A stretch of DNA of 64,000 nt, taken from positions 1,674,001 to 1,738,000 of the forward strand of contig OY744467.1 of NCBI GenBank assembly GCA_963556145.1, read 5' to 3'. The notes under the pieces were generated by a model. That model was given only the letters and a program-made list of their open reading frames with translations, had not been told where the DNA came from and searched no databases. How positions within the stretch are numbered: the first letter of the stretch is position 1; every line of letters starts with the position of its first letter. Below, in pieces: positions 11,400-22,589 of the stretch. Source of the DNA: Hygrocybe punicea (Eukaryota; Basidiomycota; Agaricomycetes; Agaricales; Hygrophoraceae). The position numbers and the translations under genes are program-made.

Positions 11400-12225
11400 G
11401 ATTGATGCGAGAAATATTCATCCAGAGGCAGGGGACAGTACGTCGTTCGCCAATACGAAAACGGTCAACCCTCCTACGTAGGGCCTTACCCTATGGGTTT
11501 TTCAATGATGAGCCATCCTGACGTTGAAATTTCCTATGGCCAAGGGGCGGGTGCACCCTTGTCATCACCATACACCATACCACTAACTTATCAAGGACAA
11601 TTCCGAAGCCCTCAGCCTGAGCAACCGCCACCTTCCGCCTCTTCCTCTCCCACACCTCATTTTGGTTCCTCCTCACCAACAATTAATCCTGAACCCAGCA
11701 GTTCATCGAACACCGGAAGCAAGCACGTCAGCGACAAGCCTGTTGTCCATCGTCATTATCATCCCAACCCCCCCTCACGGATCCGGGGTTGGCAATGTTC
11801 CATCCGATACTAGTCACGATGAACTATGGCAGTTTTTGATCAGCCGTTGTCACCATTCCCGAAATCACAAAGCCAGTCAGACGAATTCTTGTCCTGTGGA
11901 ATGGTGTCTATCTTCCTCATGACACGCTTGAATTGTGCGTTTATTCATTTCGAGACCGAGGCATATCCGCAAGCTGCAATTTCCCGTTTTGATGGCCTGC
12001 CATTGCGTATCGGTGATCTGCATCATCCGCGCATCGTATGTCGAGTTAGAAGAAAAGATGATGACCTGAAGGCTACGGTTGGTGCTCAACGGGGAGTGGG
12101 TATGCACAAACGGTGGATCAATAAGGACCTGCAATACTTCTGGTGTTTCACCTTCTGGTGTGCCGAAGATTCTATCGAGCTCTCCCTGACGTCCGTATCG
12201 CTATCCAGTGTTGTTCCCCACTAGG
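11400..12225 (+). pseudogene. YTH-family protein gene fragment (N-terminal RRM-like part)
   Basis: The + strand reads YVGPYPMGFSMMS, a Pro/Ser-rich linker, then HRHYHPNPPS. After a frame change it reads GNVPSDTSHDELWQF, and after another it reads NCAFIHF..., CRVRRKDDDLKA and GMHKRWI. This order matches the RRM-like region in front of the YTH (m6A-reading) domain in basidiomycete YTH proteins. Frame changes near 11795 and 11845 and a small deletion before GNVPSD make it a pseudogene. The YTH domain itself is not found downstream. It lies on the upstream side of Helitron 1 and, like the terpene synthase fragment, may be captured host DNA. Confidence 0.65.
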
Positions 12226-12914
12226 AGGAGCCAGAGAGGAAGATAGGAACAAAGTTGTTGTGGGAGCAGTGGTTGTTATCGACCGACTCATGCACCATTC
12301 ATGATAATAGAGACGGGGCCACAGGGCCAATGGTTTTCATAGCAAAGACAGGCGTACAGTTTAACAAAGACATAATCAAGGCCTACGAAGTTATTCCTAC
12401 ACCCCAGGAGCAGTAGCAGCGACACCCAGTAAGATTACAAACTGGATGTTGGAGGAAAGTATTGTCATCCCAGATCGCTCACCAAAATAAGTGCTGAGTG
12501 TATAACCGACGGCAACTACGGAATGGGCAGGAAGGTCCCGAACACCCTTTCTGTACAGGGGGAAACTCGACAGATTCTGGAAATCGTCACCCGTGAAACA
12601 AAAGGCACGACCCATCTTAGCACGGCCATTGTATATCGGGACTGCAAAAAAGTTCAGGTCAAGAGTGATGTCAACAGGTAGATAAAATAACGATGAGTAC
12701 TTCTCTCTTCAAAACCGCGCGAAGCTGGATAGGCACCCCGCCCTCTTTCACCATGAGTTCCTGACATGAAAGAGCTGGTGACTGTCATAAAAAGGCCACC
12801 CGATTTACTTGGAGATGCGGGAGCACTCGCAGCTGTAAAAGAAAACACAAACAATAAATAAACAAGAAAAAGTAATGCAACCCATGCTTACGTGGCCTCC
12901 GCATGAGGAAGGAT

Positions 12915-13773
12915 TAGGGCACAGCACGGGTACGGGTTTACCCGCGGTTATTCCAAAACGGGTAATTTGGGTACGGGTACGGTGTTTCGGTTTGCACACC
13001 TTGTCAAAACCGTACCCGTTATCCGCGGGTGACGGGTTTTCACGGGTCTGTCAACCCAAGCCCCAGGTAGGTTTTTTCTTTGTTATTTACTTTATTTTCA
13101 CATTAATTTCTTTACTTTTGCTAAGTTCGCGTGATATTTGCTACCACAACCGTGACAAGCGCAAACACAACAACAACGACAACAAGAAAACCCACGAACG
13201 ACAACGACAACGACAACCACGACAACTCCGCACGCCAAAAACGAACCACCAAAGTCGCGACAGCGACGACAACGATAGAAAGGAAAGCCGGGAGGGTGGT
13301 GCGCCCACCTACCAGCCCAGGTACGTCCCCCCAATCCAGTCCCAACGACATCGGCTAACGAGGGGAATGGACGAGGCGAGGACGAAGATGGACACAGCAA
13401 CAATGGTCCCACCTCACGAACACGCTCCGGCCGCATCAATTGACGTGCGGACGCCCATGGAAAGTGCCCGGCCCCATCCAACCTCGCGAAAACAGACGGA
13501 GCACGTCAATTGACGTGCTCCCGTTGTTCGCGAGGTAGTTAACACGCGGGGACGCCCATGGAAAGTCCCTGGCCCCAACCCAACCTCGCGAAAACAGACG
13601 GAGCGCATCAATTGACGCGTCCCCGTTGTTCGCGAGGTAGTTAGGATGGAACACGGCGGGTACCCGCAGATAACGGGTACGGGTTGTACCCGTCATCGAA
13701 GCGGGTACGGTTTCCGCGGGTACGGGTGCGGTGTCGGGAATTCTGACCTGCGGTATACCCGTGCCGTGCCTTA
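12915..13773. mobile_element. MITE 1, hAT-type, 859 bp
   Basis: The 18-bp ends are TAGGGCACAGCACGGGTA and, inverted, TAAGGCACGGCACGGGTA. They are flanked by a perfect 8-bp duplication GGAAGGAT (12907-12914 and 13774-13781), diagnostic of hAT elements. Subterminal regions are packed with ACGGGT/ACCCGT motifs. There is no transposase. Two roughly 110-bp tandem copies near 13430-13645 each contain a palindrome around CAATTG. It shares the internal segment GGGTGGTGCGCCCACCTAC with MITE 2 (near 33345). Confidence 0.85.
13481..13640. repeat. Tandem palindromic motifs inside MITE 1
   Basis: At 13499-13520 there is a perfect 22-bp palindrome centred on CAATTG (core GCACGTCAATTGACGTGC). It is nested inside a second inverted pair, ACCTCGCGAA (13481-13490) and TTCGCGAGGT (13527-13536). 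A near copy of the whole arrangement follows at about 13584-13640. Such a structure could form a cruciform or bind a dimeric factor. Related CAATTG palindromes occur in MITE 3 near 58204. Confidence 0.75.
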
Positions 13774-16035
13774 GGAAGGATATGCCGAAAGCAGATACCG
13801 TGCCAGATATCACCTCAAAGTTGAACAATTTACCCCATAGAGAGGTATCCCTACGCATTTCTTGCACGAAGGGAGCAATAGTGATCTTGTGAACGGGATA
13901 CGGCACATTCGCAGAGCCTCCAGAACCCTCCTCTATAAGAAAACACTCGGTTACGATGCCCAACATAATCCCGACAGCATTACTCTTGGTATCGGCAATC
14001 TTCAAGCGACGCGATTCTACAATTAGATAATCGGGATGGACTCTGCTGGTGTTGACGAAAGAACCAGACTTGACGAAAACGAGACCTTTCAAAAGAGAGC
14101 TAAAGCAGATGTCAAGATAATTTAAAATGATTAAAATCAATGGCGTACTTGACGGAAGACTCAGAAAGAATCTTGACAAGATTTGAAAATGTGACACGAG
14201 GTGATCCAATGTCAGCATTGACCGAGAAGGGCTGAACATCACAGAAACGGCTGTAAAAGGTCTATCGTATCAGACAGTATCACAACAACAGATAAACAGA
14301 TACATACCTGAGAAATGGGAGGTTTTCATATATCTTGTACAATGCTGGGTCCTGCACATCCCTGGACATCACTGCATGACTCGCATCATCATCTTCGACA
14401 CTACTGGCTGCATCACTGGCTGCATCTGCAGACGAAACAGAAGAATTGCCATCTCCGCCAAGGCTTATATGGCACTCATTAGTGGCAATGTTTTACATAA
14501 CCAATGGACCTCACTGACAGGCCGGTATTCAGTGCACTATTCTCGGGCACCACTTCTGAGGCAGACACAGTGTCCGATTCATTTCCGTCAATATCTATGG
14601 CATTGGACCTATGCAAGCACACATTACACGAATGGCAGCAGCATCAAAGTTGTGTCGATATACGTACAATGGTATATCTTCCTGTTTGACCTTTACGACA
14701 TCACCAGATTGGGAGGCAGAAACCTTTTGGAAAGAGGGAGCAACGACTTCCTCAATGCTGCTAGAGACTGGTTACCGAAAGGACAGCAATATATGTAAAG
14801 ACTTACAATATTTCCCCAGGCGAAGTTGACGGGGGAGCAACTTGGACCTCCATATCATCAACAGTTGTATCTGGGACCTGGGCCAACGGCTTGCTAGCTT
14901 GCGACGAAGTGACCGAGCACCTTCAAAAATATCAGGACAAGAGCAGGGTGAGGAAATTATAAAACTCAAACGTACGGCTTTTCATTCATGCGAGCCTTCT
15001 CAGTCTTAACTTTTGTCCAGCTACAACACATGAAACAATAGAATAAATATGTCACAGGAAGAGATACTACCTAGAACGGGCTCTCGTAGGGGAAGGGGAG
15101 ATTTCAGGGTGTTTATTTTCTGAGCTGAAAATGACACTCAGTAATTAGAAGTGGAGGCGAAAAGTGACGATAAATTTACATGGGGGGAAGTTCTTTGGCC
15201 TGGCCAGGTATATCCTTTGCAACCGAGCGCTTGCCCTTGGGCGTGGACTTTCCTTTGGTACTCACAGCCTTGCCCTTCATGAGAGGCGACCTGCACATAG
15301 TCAGTAAGAAGTAAGACATGCGAAGTGGCCTTGAACCTTGTTATCTCCTCTGTAGATAACTCCGACAACTCGGCGTCGCTACCAAAGGAGACGGAAGAGC
15401 TTATGCCAAGGAGTGCAGCATCAACCTTTGCACTGAGTGGTGCAAATAAGTCAATATACAAATGTTAGATAAACAGAATACGAACGAGAGCGAAACGGCT
15501 GGGAGCTGAACATAATCTTCAGAGCCTGGGGCAGGGACAGGTCCCCTCTTTTTTTTCACGGGAATTTCTGACTTCTCCATAACCTCGCTAACACAAAATA
15601 TGATATAGTAGTATGCTAACGGTAGACATCAGATGAAGATACGAACGTTTCAGAATCGGAAGGAACGAAGATTGCTTGTGCCTTACGCTTAGTTTGGCTG
15701 GACCCGGTCAAGTCAAGAGCAAACATACAGACAAGAGGAAGAACTTACCGAATTGAAGTTGGAGACTGAGGCGGAGCTACACCTTTTTTCGTAGATTTGG
15801 CAGGAGAACTAGCAGCATAAACACTAGCCATTAGATATAGAGTCACTGCAGAAAATACCAATGCTAACCGTTTCGAGGCGGAAGTTCGGGTAGACATGGT
15901 AGGTCGCAAAGTTATGGTTGGGAGTTGAGGCACGCAAACTGCACAAAACGTTGGGAGACTTATAGTAGCAGCGTTAGCGCAGCCCGCCAAGAAGGATGAC
16001 AACTGCACAACTGCATTGAGGCATGCCATGAACAC

Positions 16036-17250
16036 CGCTGGAAGTCACAATAACGCCACAGTAGTATCGAGAGAAGCGCAATGGTCGACTTCGATGTCAC
16101 CCAAACATGGCAAAAGCGGTGAATTTTAGGACTACTGGCTGGACATCATGATAATAACCTCTGAGACAATCCTCTCAATTCATGTGCTGTTCTATGCTCT
16201 GACATTATGGCATTTCCATAGGACCAAAACTGTGATCAATGGCAACACTGTTCCATTCATTTATGACTGAAAATTGCAAGATCCCATATCAGCAACTGAT
16301 CCGCAATTGTAGCCAACATGTGTGGACAGGTAATTAATACTATCGAAGAGCGGATATGTGAAACACGTACTAAATCAAGAACAATGGCTCCCAGCAAAGA
16401 TACGGCGATGGGTTTGTATCAAGCGAAGTAGAACTGGGACCCGAAACGCACACGGCAACGTCAAGAACTAGATCCAAAAAATAATAAGAATCTATGGTGG
16501 ACAAGACAAACGACCTTGTGAGTGGCCTACAGCAGAATATGCATGGACACGTACTGAAACAACATAGAAGAGAAGCCATGGATTCAGCAACGATCTATCA
16601 AGTGGAGCTCGGACTCAGGCTGAAACCCGGTGCATGAAGCAAAAGCGGCAGGTACTGTGACACATGAAAGTAAATACTTATGGCAATTTAGACACATAAA
16701 GCAACACCAACCTCGTGTGCCATGAGAAAATTGCCATGGCACATAGCGGATGAGCCGGAGTCAAAATATGTCTTTGAAGTGGCAAATGCAAAGGAACCTG
16801 GTCCCAAAGAACCGAAGAAGGAATATATCGGCTGCCTGTTGCATGATAAGATATGCACGCAAACTCCCCGAAAGTCAACCACTGCGATGGACCAAATGTA
16901 CGACCTGCAGGGTGCGAGTGAGTGCAATATGCAGGATACAAAACTATACGAATAATTGATCCTTACCTAGGCAACGCGTTGGAAAAACTTGCATCTGAGC
17001 AGCCGGATAACCGTCAGCTGGCCAAAGCAACAAAAGTGGGTAATGACCAAACAGCAACCGTGACGCAGAGTTGTGTGACTCACGCACCACACAGACAGCA
17101 GATTGGGCTTGTTGAATAAATATAATCAGCATGGACCGGTGTTTTGCGTGGGAAGTGTTTGAACAAATCCACACCAAGGGTTTCCGGAGTGCGTCGTTGA
17201 TCGGGAAATTACCTTGTTGTCCTTTGGGAACAAGGATTTAGCTCTTCTAT
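16036..17250. other. No gene recognised
   Basis: Short open frames occur on both strands, but none has a motif, consistent splice sites or similarity to other parts of the window. I see no terminal repeats here. Confidence 0.4.
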
Positions 17251-18079
17251 AACTCTGGGTTATTCCTGTTGGGTGGTGGGGTTGTGGTGTGAATCCTATC
17301 AAAGGTTAGCTTTGAAAGATACAACAAATACTTGACAATAATATAAGTCAGATGTATGACTTATAGAGGATGAGTGAACAGTGAGGTCTTCCCTACTAAA
17401 GGTAAAGACTTTGAGTGACAAGAGGTATGCAAGAGTATAAGCGGATAATAACTCAAGCAAGTATGAACAGTGTAAGATGAACAAGTGTACAACAGTCAAG
17501 TATACAAGTAGCAAGTATACAATGAGCAGAGGTACAACAGAGATGAGCGATAGATTATGGACGATGGGTGGTAGATGATGGGCAATGGGCAATGTAACAG
17601 TAGATGTCAAACAAAAGGGAGGTGTGACAAAATACTATGTACAGAATGAATGAACTGAACAATAGGCAAGTAGAATTGATAATCAAGATATCGGACTTTA
17701 TTCCGAAGCTTCAAACGCACATTGGCTACTAGTGCAGAATAAAGTACTGGGATATCTTTGGTGATGATCAATAGAACTTGAAAGAAGATGAATGTGACTG
17801 TACTACGTGACAGAACACAAAGAATATATATCAAACAAGTAATAAGGGAGTATCAATAAATCTGAGATTGATATCCTTAAACAAATGAATGATGACCTGA
17901 ACTGCAATTGGTATTTGGGTACTAGCTACTACCAAAGTAGGTAATACAAACAAATACAGATGGGGTGAATCAGAATCTGGGAGAGGGACTGTCCTGTGAC
18001 TGGGCCTGTCAGATTAGGTGACTGAGCCATCTCCAGCAGAAACTGGGCTCTATATATACCTATTCTACAGCAGGAGTCA

Positions 18080-18425
18080 TACTGAGTCATAGAATGGTAT
18101 ATGAAATGGAGAGCATAGGATATGACTCATAGGGAGTCATATAGGGGAGAGGCATAGGTTTATGACTCATAAGGAGTCATAATGATGAAAGGCATGGGGG
18201 GGTTATGACTCATAAGGAGTCATAAGAAAGGAAGGCATGGGTTTGTGACTCATACAGTGTCAATTAATGAGTCACATAGGTATTATAATCAAAGGAGGGG
18301 GCATAATGAGTCAGAAATAGTCATAATTAGTCATGGGTGGTCATAATGAGTCATGGGGGGTCATGAGTATGTCATAAGGGTCATAATTTGTCATGGATAG
18401 ACCAATGAGTCACATTTGATGGGAG
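18080..18425. repeat. Tandem array of GACTCATA / GGAGTCATA units
   Basis: The sequence repeats GACTCATA(A/G)GGAGTCATA and shorter variants (GAGTCATAATGAGTCA and similar) many times. The unit is palindromic around TGACTCA, the consensus site of AP-1/Gcn4-type bZIP factors. Whether it acts as an enhancer array is inference. Confidence 0.7.
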
Positions 18426-18740
18426 TGAGTCATGTTGCTGGTCCAATCTTGGGTGTGTGAATCAAAGGCAAGGGCTGTGCCAGGCTATGCTTCTAGAATC
18501 ATCTTCCTGAGGCTGTGCTTCTTGATCAATTGATGCCATGCCATGTGTGTATCCTTATCAGTTAAGAAAAAGATAAGATCTGGGCTGGGCTGTATTTGAT
18601 CAATTGATATGAAATGTGATGTGCTTCTTGATCAGGGAATGATGGGTGGCATGTGTTATCTCTATGATTGGAGATAAGGATGTGGCTGTGCTTCTTGTGC
18701 TTCTTTGGCCTCTGATAAGATGTTTTGGGGGCCTTATCAG

Positions 18741-18940
18741 TTAAGATAAGGGTATTCCTTCATTTCTTCTGCATAGATAAGGGTTTTCTTGCATGTCCCT
18801 TCTGTAGATAAGGGTTTCCTTGCATGTCCCTTGTATAGATAAGGGTTTCATGTATGTCCTATGTGCAGATAAGGATTTCCTGTGTGTCCTATATGCAGAT
18901 AAGGGTATTCCTTTCTACTCCATATGCAGATGGGGGCATT
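18741..18940. repeat. Tandem array, ~31-bp unit around AGATAAGGGTTTCC
   Basis: About six imperfect copies of a 30-33 bp unit of the form AGATAAGGGT(A/T)TTCC, a short spacer, then GCATGTCC and CTTCTGT. Each unit contains GATAAG, the core of GATA-factor sites. It ends abruptly near 18940. Confidence 0.7.
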
Positions 18941-19196
18941 CCAGTATGAATGGTCCTTGTAATGTGATGTGTGCTGTAGGGATGGTGACTAGTGACAGCA
19001 TATTACTATGTTTTGATCCGAATCCTGTTTGGATCATGACACCGGCCACCAACCTGGCGACTCATTGACGTGCCAACTGGAGATGGTAACAAGGAAAATG
19101 GTGGGGCGATGGAGGAGAAAGTTTATACAGTCCAAGGCATTGTGTGTGGAATGGCGCTTCCGCCTCTATCGGAAAAGCCTTCGTGAGTAGATACTT

Positions 19197-19991
19197 ATGG
19201 ATATCCAAACTGAAATTGTACCTTCTGACCATTCCAATAGTGTAACACCAGCACGCTACAAGTTCATTCGGCAGAGTCTTTCGATCACTGGTGCTGGAAC
19301 GCCAACCTTTGAGGAAGCCGTGAAGGCAGCGCAAGAAATTTATGTGCAATATCATCGGCAATTCCCTGACAGAAAGCTTGAGGTTTGGAGCGCTGCAACC
19401 TATGCAGGGCATCACGCCATCAATGTTTCAAACCGATATTTCACACCAAGGAGAGACGCACCAGAGGTGGAACATATACCATTTGGTGAAGCCGTTGATC
19501 CCCATGGTATTCTGGAGGATATGGCCAAGTCTGGCTATGTACATGGGGAGGAAAATCACGTCCAGTATTACATATTCCACGTCGATGAACAAGGGTCCAA
19601 GAGGTACTTGGTGCAACTTCAAGGAATCGCAGCCAACTGACAAATAAAATTACATAGCTACAAAAACACCAAACCGCAGACGTTTCGCATTGGGGATATT
19701 GTCGAAATCCAGCTGTCTTTCGTTTGTGTTCCACTCAAAGGCCAAAATGTCAAGATGTTGACGGTTCTACATTCAATTGCATTGCTCGACAGTACATTTA
19801 CTCAGGTACGAGACGAGTTATCCAAAAACATAAATTACATGTTAAAACTAGAGGATCAGGATGCCCTGCGGAAACGTATGATAAAGCCTACTATCCAGGC
19901 CAAGCTAACGCTCAAGCGGAAAGTAGGCTATGAGGACACTACCCAGGCTGCAAAGAGGCAAAACCTAGATATAATGGAAATCGGAGAGTAG
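19197..19991 (+). CDS. Two-exon orphan gene of a family common in mushrooms
   Basis: Exon 1 (19197-19603) starts MDIQTEIVPSD. A 54-nt intron (19604-19657, GTACTT...ACATAG) removes an in-frame stop. Exon 2 (19658-19991) reads YKNTKPQTFRIGDIVEIQLS, VPLKGQNVKM and IALLDSTFTQ, and ends with a lysine-rich tail at 19989-19991. The block PQTFRIGDIVE...L is one I know from many repeated basidiomycete hypothetical proteins. The product is about 247 residues with no signal peptide or membrane segment and no known function. It appears intact although it sits inside the transposon nest. Upstream exons are possible. Confidence 0.6.
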
Positions 19992-20026
19992 GACTTAGTA
20001 CGATGTAAAACGAATGAACACAAGAT

Positions 20027-20380
20027 TCATTGTACCGTGATTGTGGGACGAAACGCCTCCAAATGCAATTCCGTTGTTAAAAAGTCGTGCAGCGAATTAA
20101 GCAACTGAACGGTTTGTCGACTCTGTCGCCGGTGATTCGAGAATTCCGCGAATGTACTCGTACACAAGAACATAAACTTCAGAGACTGTCTGCAAATAGT
20201 GGACTTGCCCTGGCCAGGACCAGAAAGCCTGCAAATGGGGTGACCACCACGATCATCTACCCATTCAACGGCCTGTGCAAAAACCTGCTCACGAGTGCCT
20301 TTCTTGTATCGGGAGACTGGTCCAGCACAATTGTAGCTGCCCTCAATGATAGGTAGGATCCAGCTGTTCCAGAATTGCAC
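20027..20380 (-). pseudogene. NACHT/STAND P-loop fragment
   Basis: The minus strand reads GTREQVFAQAVEWVDD, then PICRLSGPGQGKSTICRQSL. This is the entry into a NACHT-type NTPase: the GTR...W block, then Walker A GPGQGKST. The sequence that should follow (hhGREP, Walker B) is missing and the frame runs into unrelated sequence, so this is a truncated copy. In fungi such NTPases are mostly intracellular receptors of the NOD-like type. Confidence 0.5.
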
Positions 20381-20563
20381 CAGTAAGCAGAACGTAAGTA
20401 TGGAAAGCTTCGATGTTAACGTTGTATCGCACCAATCTCAGGTTGGAAGTAATCGTGGATCTAGTCTCAAGCAACACAGGCCACCTGCAATGCAGTCGGG
20501 TCAGAACAATGATAGCGCCAACGACACTCGAAGAAAGAACTTGACATATAAAAACCGACAAGT

Positions 20564-21080
20564 GTGGCTGCAGCAAGTCTAAGACAAAGGCGAACAAATA
20601 GCGGCATTTGCCGCAATAATAGATTGCTGGCTGAAAAAATCCTGGGGGCGTGGTCCTCATTAAGACCGAGCCTAAATAAATTTAGGACTCGGAACCCAGA
20701 GGACAAGCTTTCCTTCCCTAGCTCTGACAGCAACTCAGAAGACGAATCGGCCAACTCCTGCTTGGATGATGAGAATGGCTGTCAAACCACTGTAAAAAGG
20801 TTCTAAATGCGCTTGGGGTGCTAGCAGAGGAATTGGATGAGTCCGAGAGCGAGACTGATGAGATCCTACAAAGTGAGATTAACCTTCCGTTTGACCTTCA
20901 CAAAGAACAGGCTCAGGATGCTGCTTACCCAAAATTTAAAATCCGTCTACCAGCACTTGCTAAACAGAGGGAGCCTGATGAAGACAAGTTGCCTGCTACA
21001 AGCGGGAAAAAAAGGTTGGCTGATGAAGCTGCCTAATAATTCCTCGGATCACGAAGAACCGCAAGAGTCACAAACGTAAC
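20564..21080 (+). other. Acidic open frames, unassigned
   Basis: Two consecutive + strand frames (20564-20806 and 20818-21036) encode Ser/Asp/Glu-rich stretches such as SSDSNSEDES and DESESETDE, and a basic KKR. The pattern resembles a disordered nuclear protein. No domain is recognisable and no clear start or splice pattern links the frames. Confidence 0.25.
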
Positions 21081-21179
21081 AGTGGAACTGCAGTTAGACC
21101 AAGGCACTGTGGTCGCTCAAGATATCTTGCCAGCAACGAGGAATCACACGTCATGCCACCAAAGAAACGTGGAGGGGCC

Positions 21180-22552
21180 TCAACAGTTTTGGGAGGCTGT
21201 CACGAAAAACTTCACAGTCCCAGTTTTGTGGAAGTTGCGACCGCTAGGCGCATGACCATATTTTCGGAAAAGTGTGCAGCGCATCCTTCCTTTGTTTCAT
21301 CTAGGAATACCGCTGAGTAGTTGGCCCTAATGTCATAGAACCATGCAGCACGAGCAGCATCATCTCGTTCAGCGGCAATCTTTCGTGTGACCTTGCAAGT
21401 TAATCCAAGAACATTTACAGCCGTTTGCATAATCCTTGACAGTCACGTGGAATTTTTGTCAATTACGAATTTTTGGACTTAGTAGAATTTTGAATGCTGA
21501 GTTGTGTATCTCATGAGATACTGTATGGATTTAGATGGTTATAGAGGGAAATTTGTACTATTTTTTAAGGGCTATCCATTGCTGTAATTACATTTGGAGA
21601 ATATTCAGTGCATGGTGAGTTGTGGATGAAATAAAAGGTAAATCAGTACTTTTTGACACCAAAAATGATTTTGTCAAATTATGGCATCAAAAGAGCTCCT
21701 ATGGAGAAAATTGTAGGGAGAAAATTGTTCATGTTTTTAAGGGCTAGAAGTACATATACCGTGTTTTCCTTTATTTTTGTCCTTTGAGTCAATATTTATG
21801 ATTCTTGTGGTATTTTGCTCCTAATGCAGACAACCATGGTATCAATGTAATATTGGCTCAATGAATAACAATAAGGAAAAACACGGTATATGTACTTCTA
21901 GCCCTTAAAAACATGAACAATTTTCTCCCTACAATTTTCTCCATAGGAGCTCTTTTGATGCCATAATTTGACAAAATCATTTTTGGTGTCAAAAAGTACT
22001 GATTTACCTTTTATTTCATCCACAACTCACCATGCACTGAATATTCTCCAAATGTAATTACAGCAATGGATAGCCCTTAAAAAATAGTACAAATTTCCCT
22101 CTATAACCATCCAAATCCATACAGTATCTCATGAGATACACAACTCAGCATTCAAAATTCTACTAAGTCCAAAAATTCGTAATTGACAAAAATACCGCGT
22201 GACTGTCAAGGATTATGCAAACGGCTGTAAATGGTTGTGGAGAGCTGTAATTGATATAGGCTGGTTGTAATATATTGCTAGCCGTTCCCTGATTTCGTCA
22301 AGGTAGAGGGATGGTGTTTCGCTTATGAGCTCCCGGAGATCCTCAATAATTTCAACGTTCAACAAGCATGGAGGACTGCGCAACACACTGGGTGGGTCTA
22401 CACGTCCATACGCGGGATATTTTTCGAGCCATCGTCCAATACTCTTCAATGAGACTCCGAGTAGCATCAGCGATACGTTCTATCTCCCAACCTTGATCCA
22501 GGAGCTGCAGAGCTCGTTGTTTCATGTCCGGGCTAATGTTCCAATAACCCAT
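21180..22552 (-). pseudogene. Tc1/mariner transposase, split by a foldback element
   Basis: Reading down the minus strand: an N-terminal helix-turn-helix (ISPDMKQRALQLLDQGW), a frameshift near 22450, then GVSLKSIGRWLEKYP, a linker, SLYLDEIRERLA and ITALHNHL. The foldback element at 21418-22227 follows, then LGLTCKVTRKIAAERDDAAR and FLDE (first catalytic Asp), and after another frame change RKYGHAPSG. This is the order of IS630/Tc1/mariner transposases: paired HTH, then the DDE core. The second Asp and last acidic residue are not found below 21180, where unrelated sequence begins. Removing the foldback plus one TA rejoins the frame exactly. Confidence 0.8.
21418..22227. mobile_element. Foldback MITE copy 1, 810 bp
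   Basis: Two near-perfect inverted arms of about 355 bp (21418 to about 21776, and about 21879 to 22227) surround a centre of roughly 100 bp. Ends are CAGCCGTTTGCATAATCC and its complement, flanked by TA. It lies within the mariner transposase. A second copy of the family, 809 bp, is at 37718-38526. There is no coding capacity. The arms would form a very long hairpin, a possible source of small RNAs. Confidence 0.9.
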
Positions 22553-22589
22553 GGTCGTTTAGGTATGATTATAAGTGGTCTGCGAGGCT

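Larger units (their letters stand above)
12397..15897 (-). pseudogene. Spliced basidiomycete-specific gene, split by a MITE
   Basis: Exon 1 runs from the ATG at 15895-15897 to a GT donor at 15748, and its product begins MSTRTSASKR with one hydrophobic stretch. Further minus-strand exons can be read at about 15530-15590 (KKKRGPVPAPGSED), about 15150-15290 (lysine-rich), about 14320-14460 (acidic, then PALYKIYENLPFLR), about 13774-14130 (LIVESRRLKIAD..., HKITIAPFVQEM) and 12397-12900 (PLYRKGVRDLPAHSVVAVGY, stop at 12397-12399). I recall this layout from a high-copy orphan family of mushrooms; no function is known to me. MITE 1 (12915-13773) interrupts an exon. Removing it plus one 8-bp duplication rejoins the frame at AFGISF/LMRRP. 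Exon boundaries between 14500 and 15100 are not resolved. Confidence 0.55.
17250..19060. repeat. Repeat-rich segment, possibly a solo LTR
   Basis: The segment is AT-rich and contains two tandem arrays (listed separately) and a TATA-like CTCTATATATACC near 18048. It ends with GATCCGAATCCTGTTTGGATC and ATGACA near 19015-19041, followed by TGGCGACTCATTG, which resembles a primer-binding site. That layout recalls Ty3-type LTRs of basidiomycetes. I found no matching TG start and no target duplication, so the call is weak. Confidence 0.3.

Noticed and set aside
13098..13513. Open frames of up to 212 codons within MITE 1
   Set aside because: Low-complexity ACGACAAC-type sequence inside a non-coding MITE.
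18080..18940. CRISPR array
   Set aside because: Repeats are tandem without unique spacers, in a eukaryotic context.
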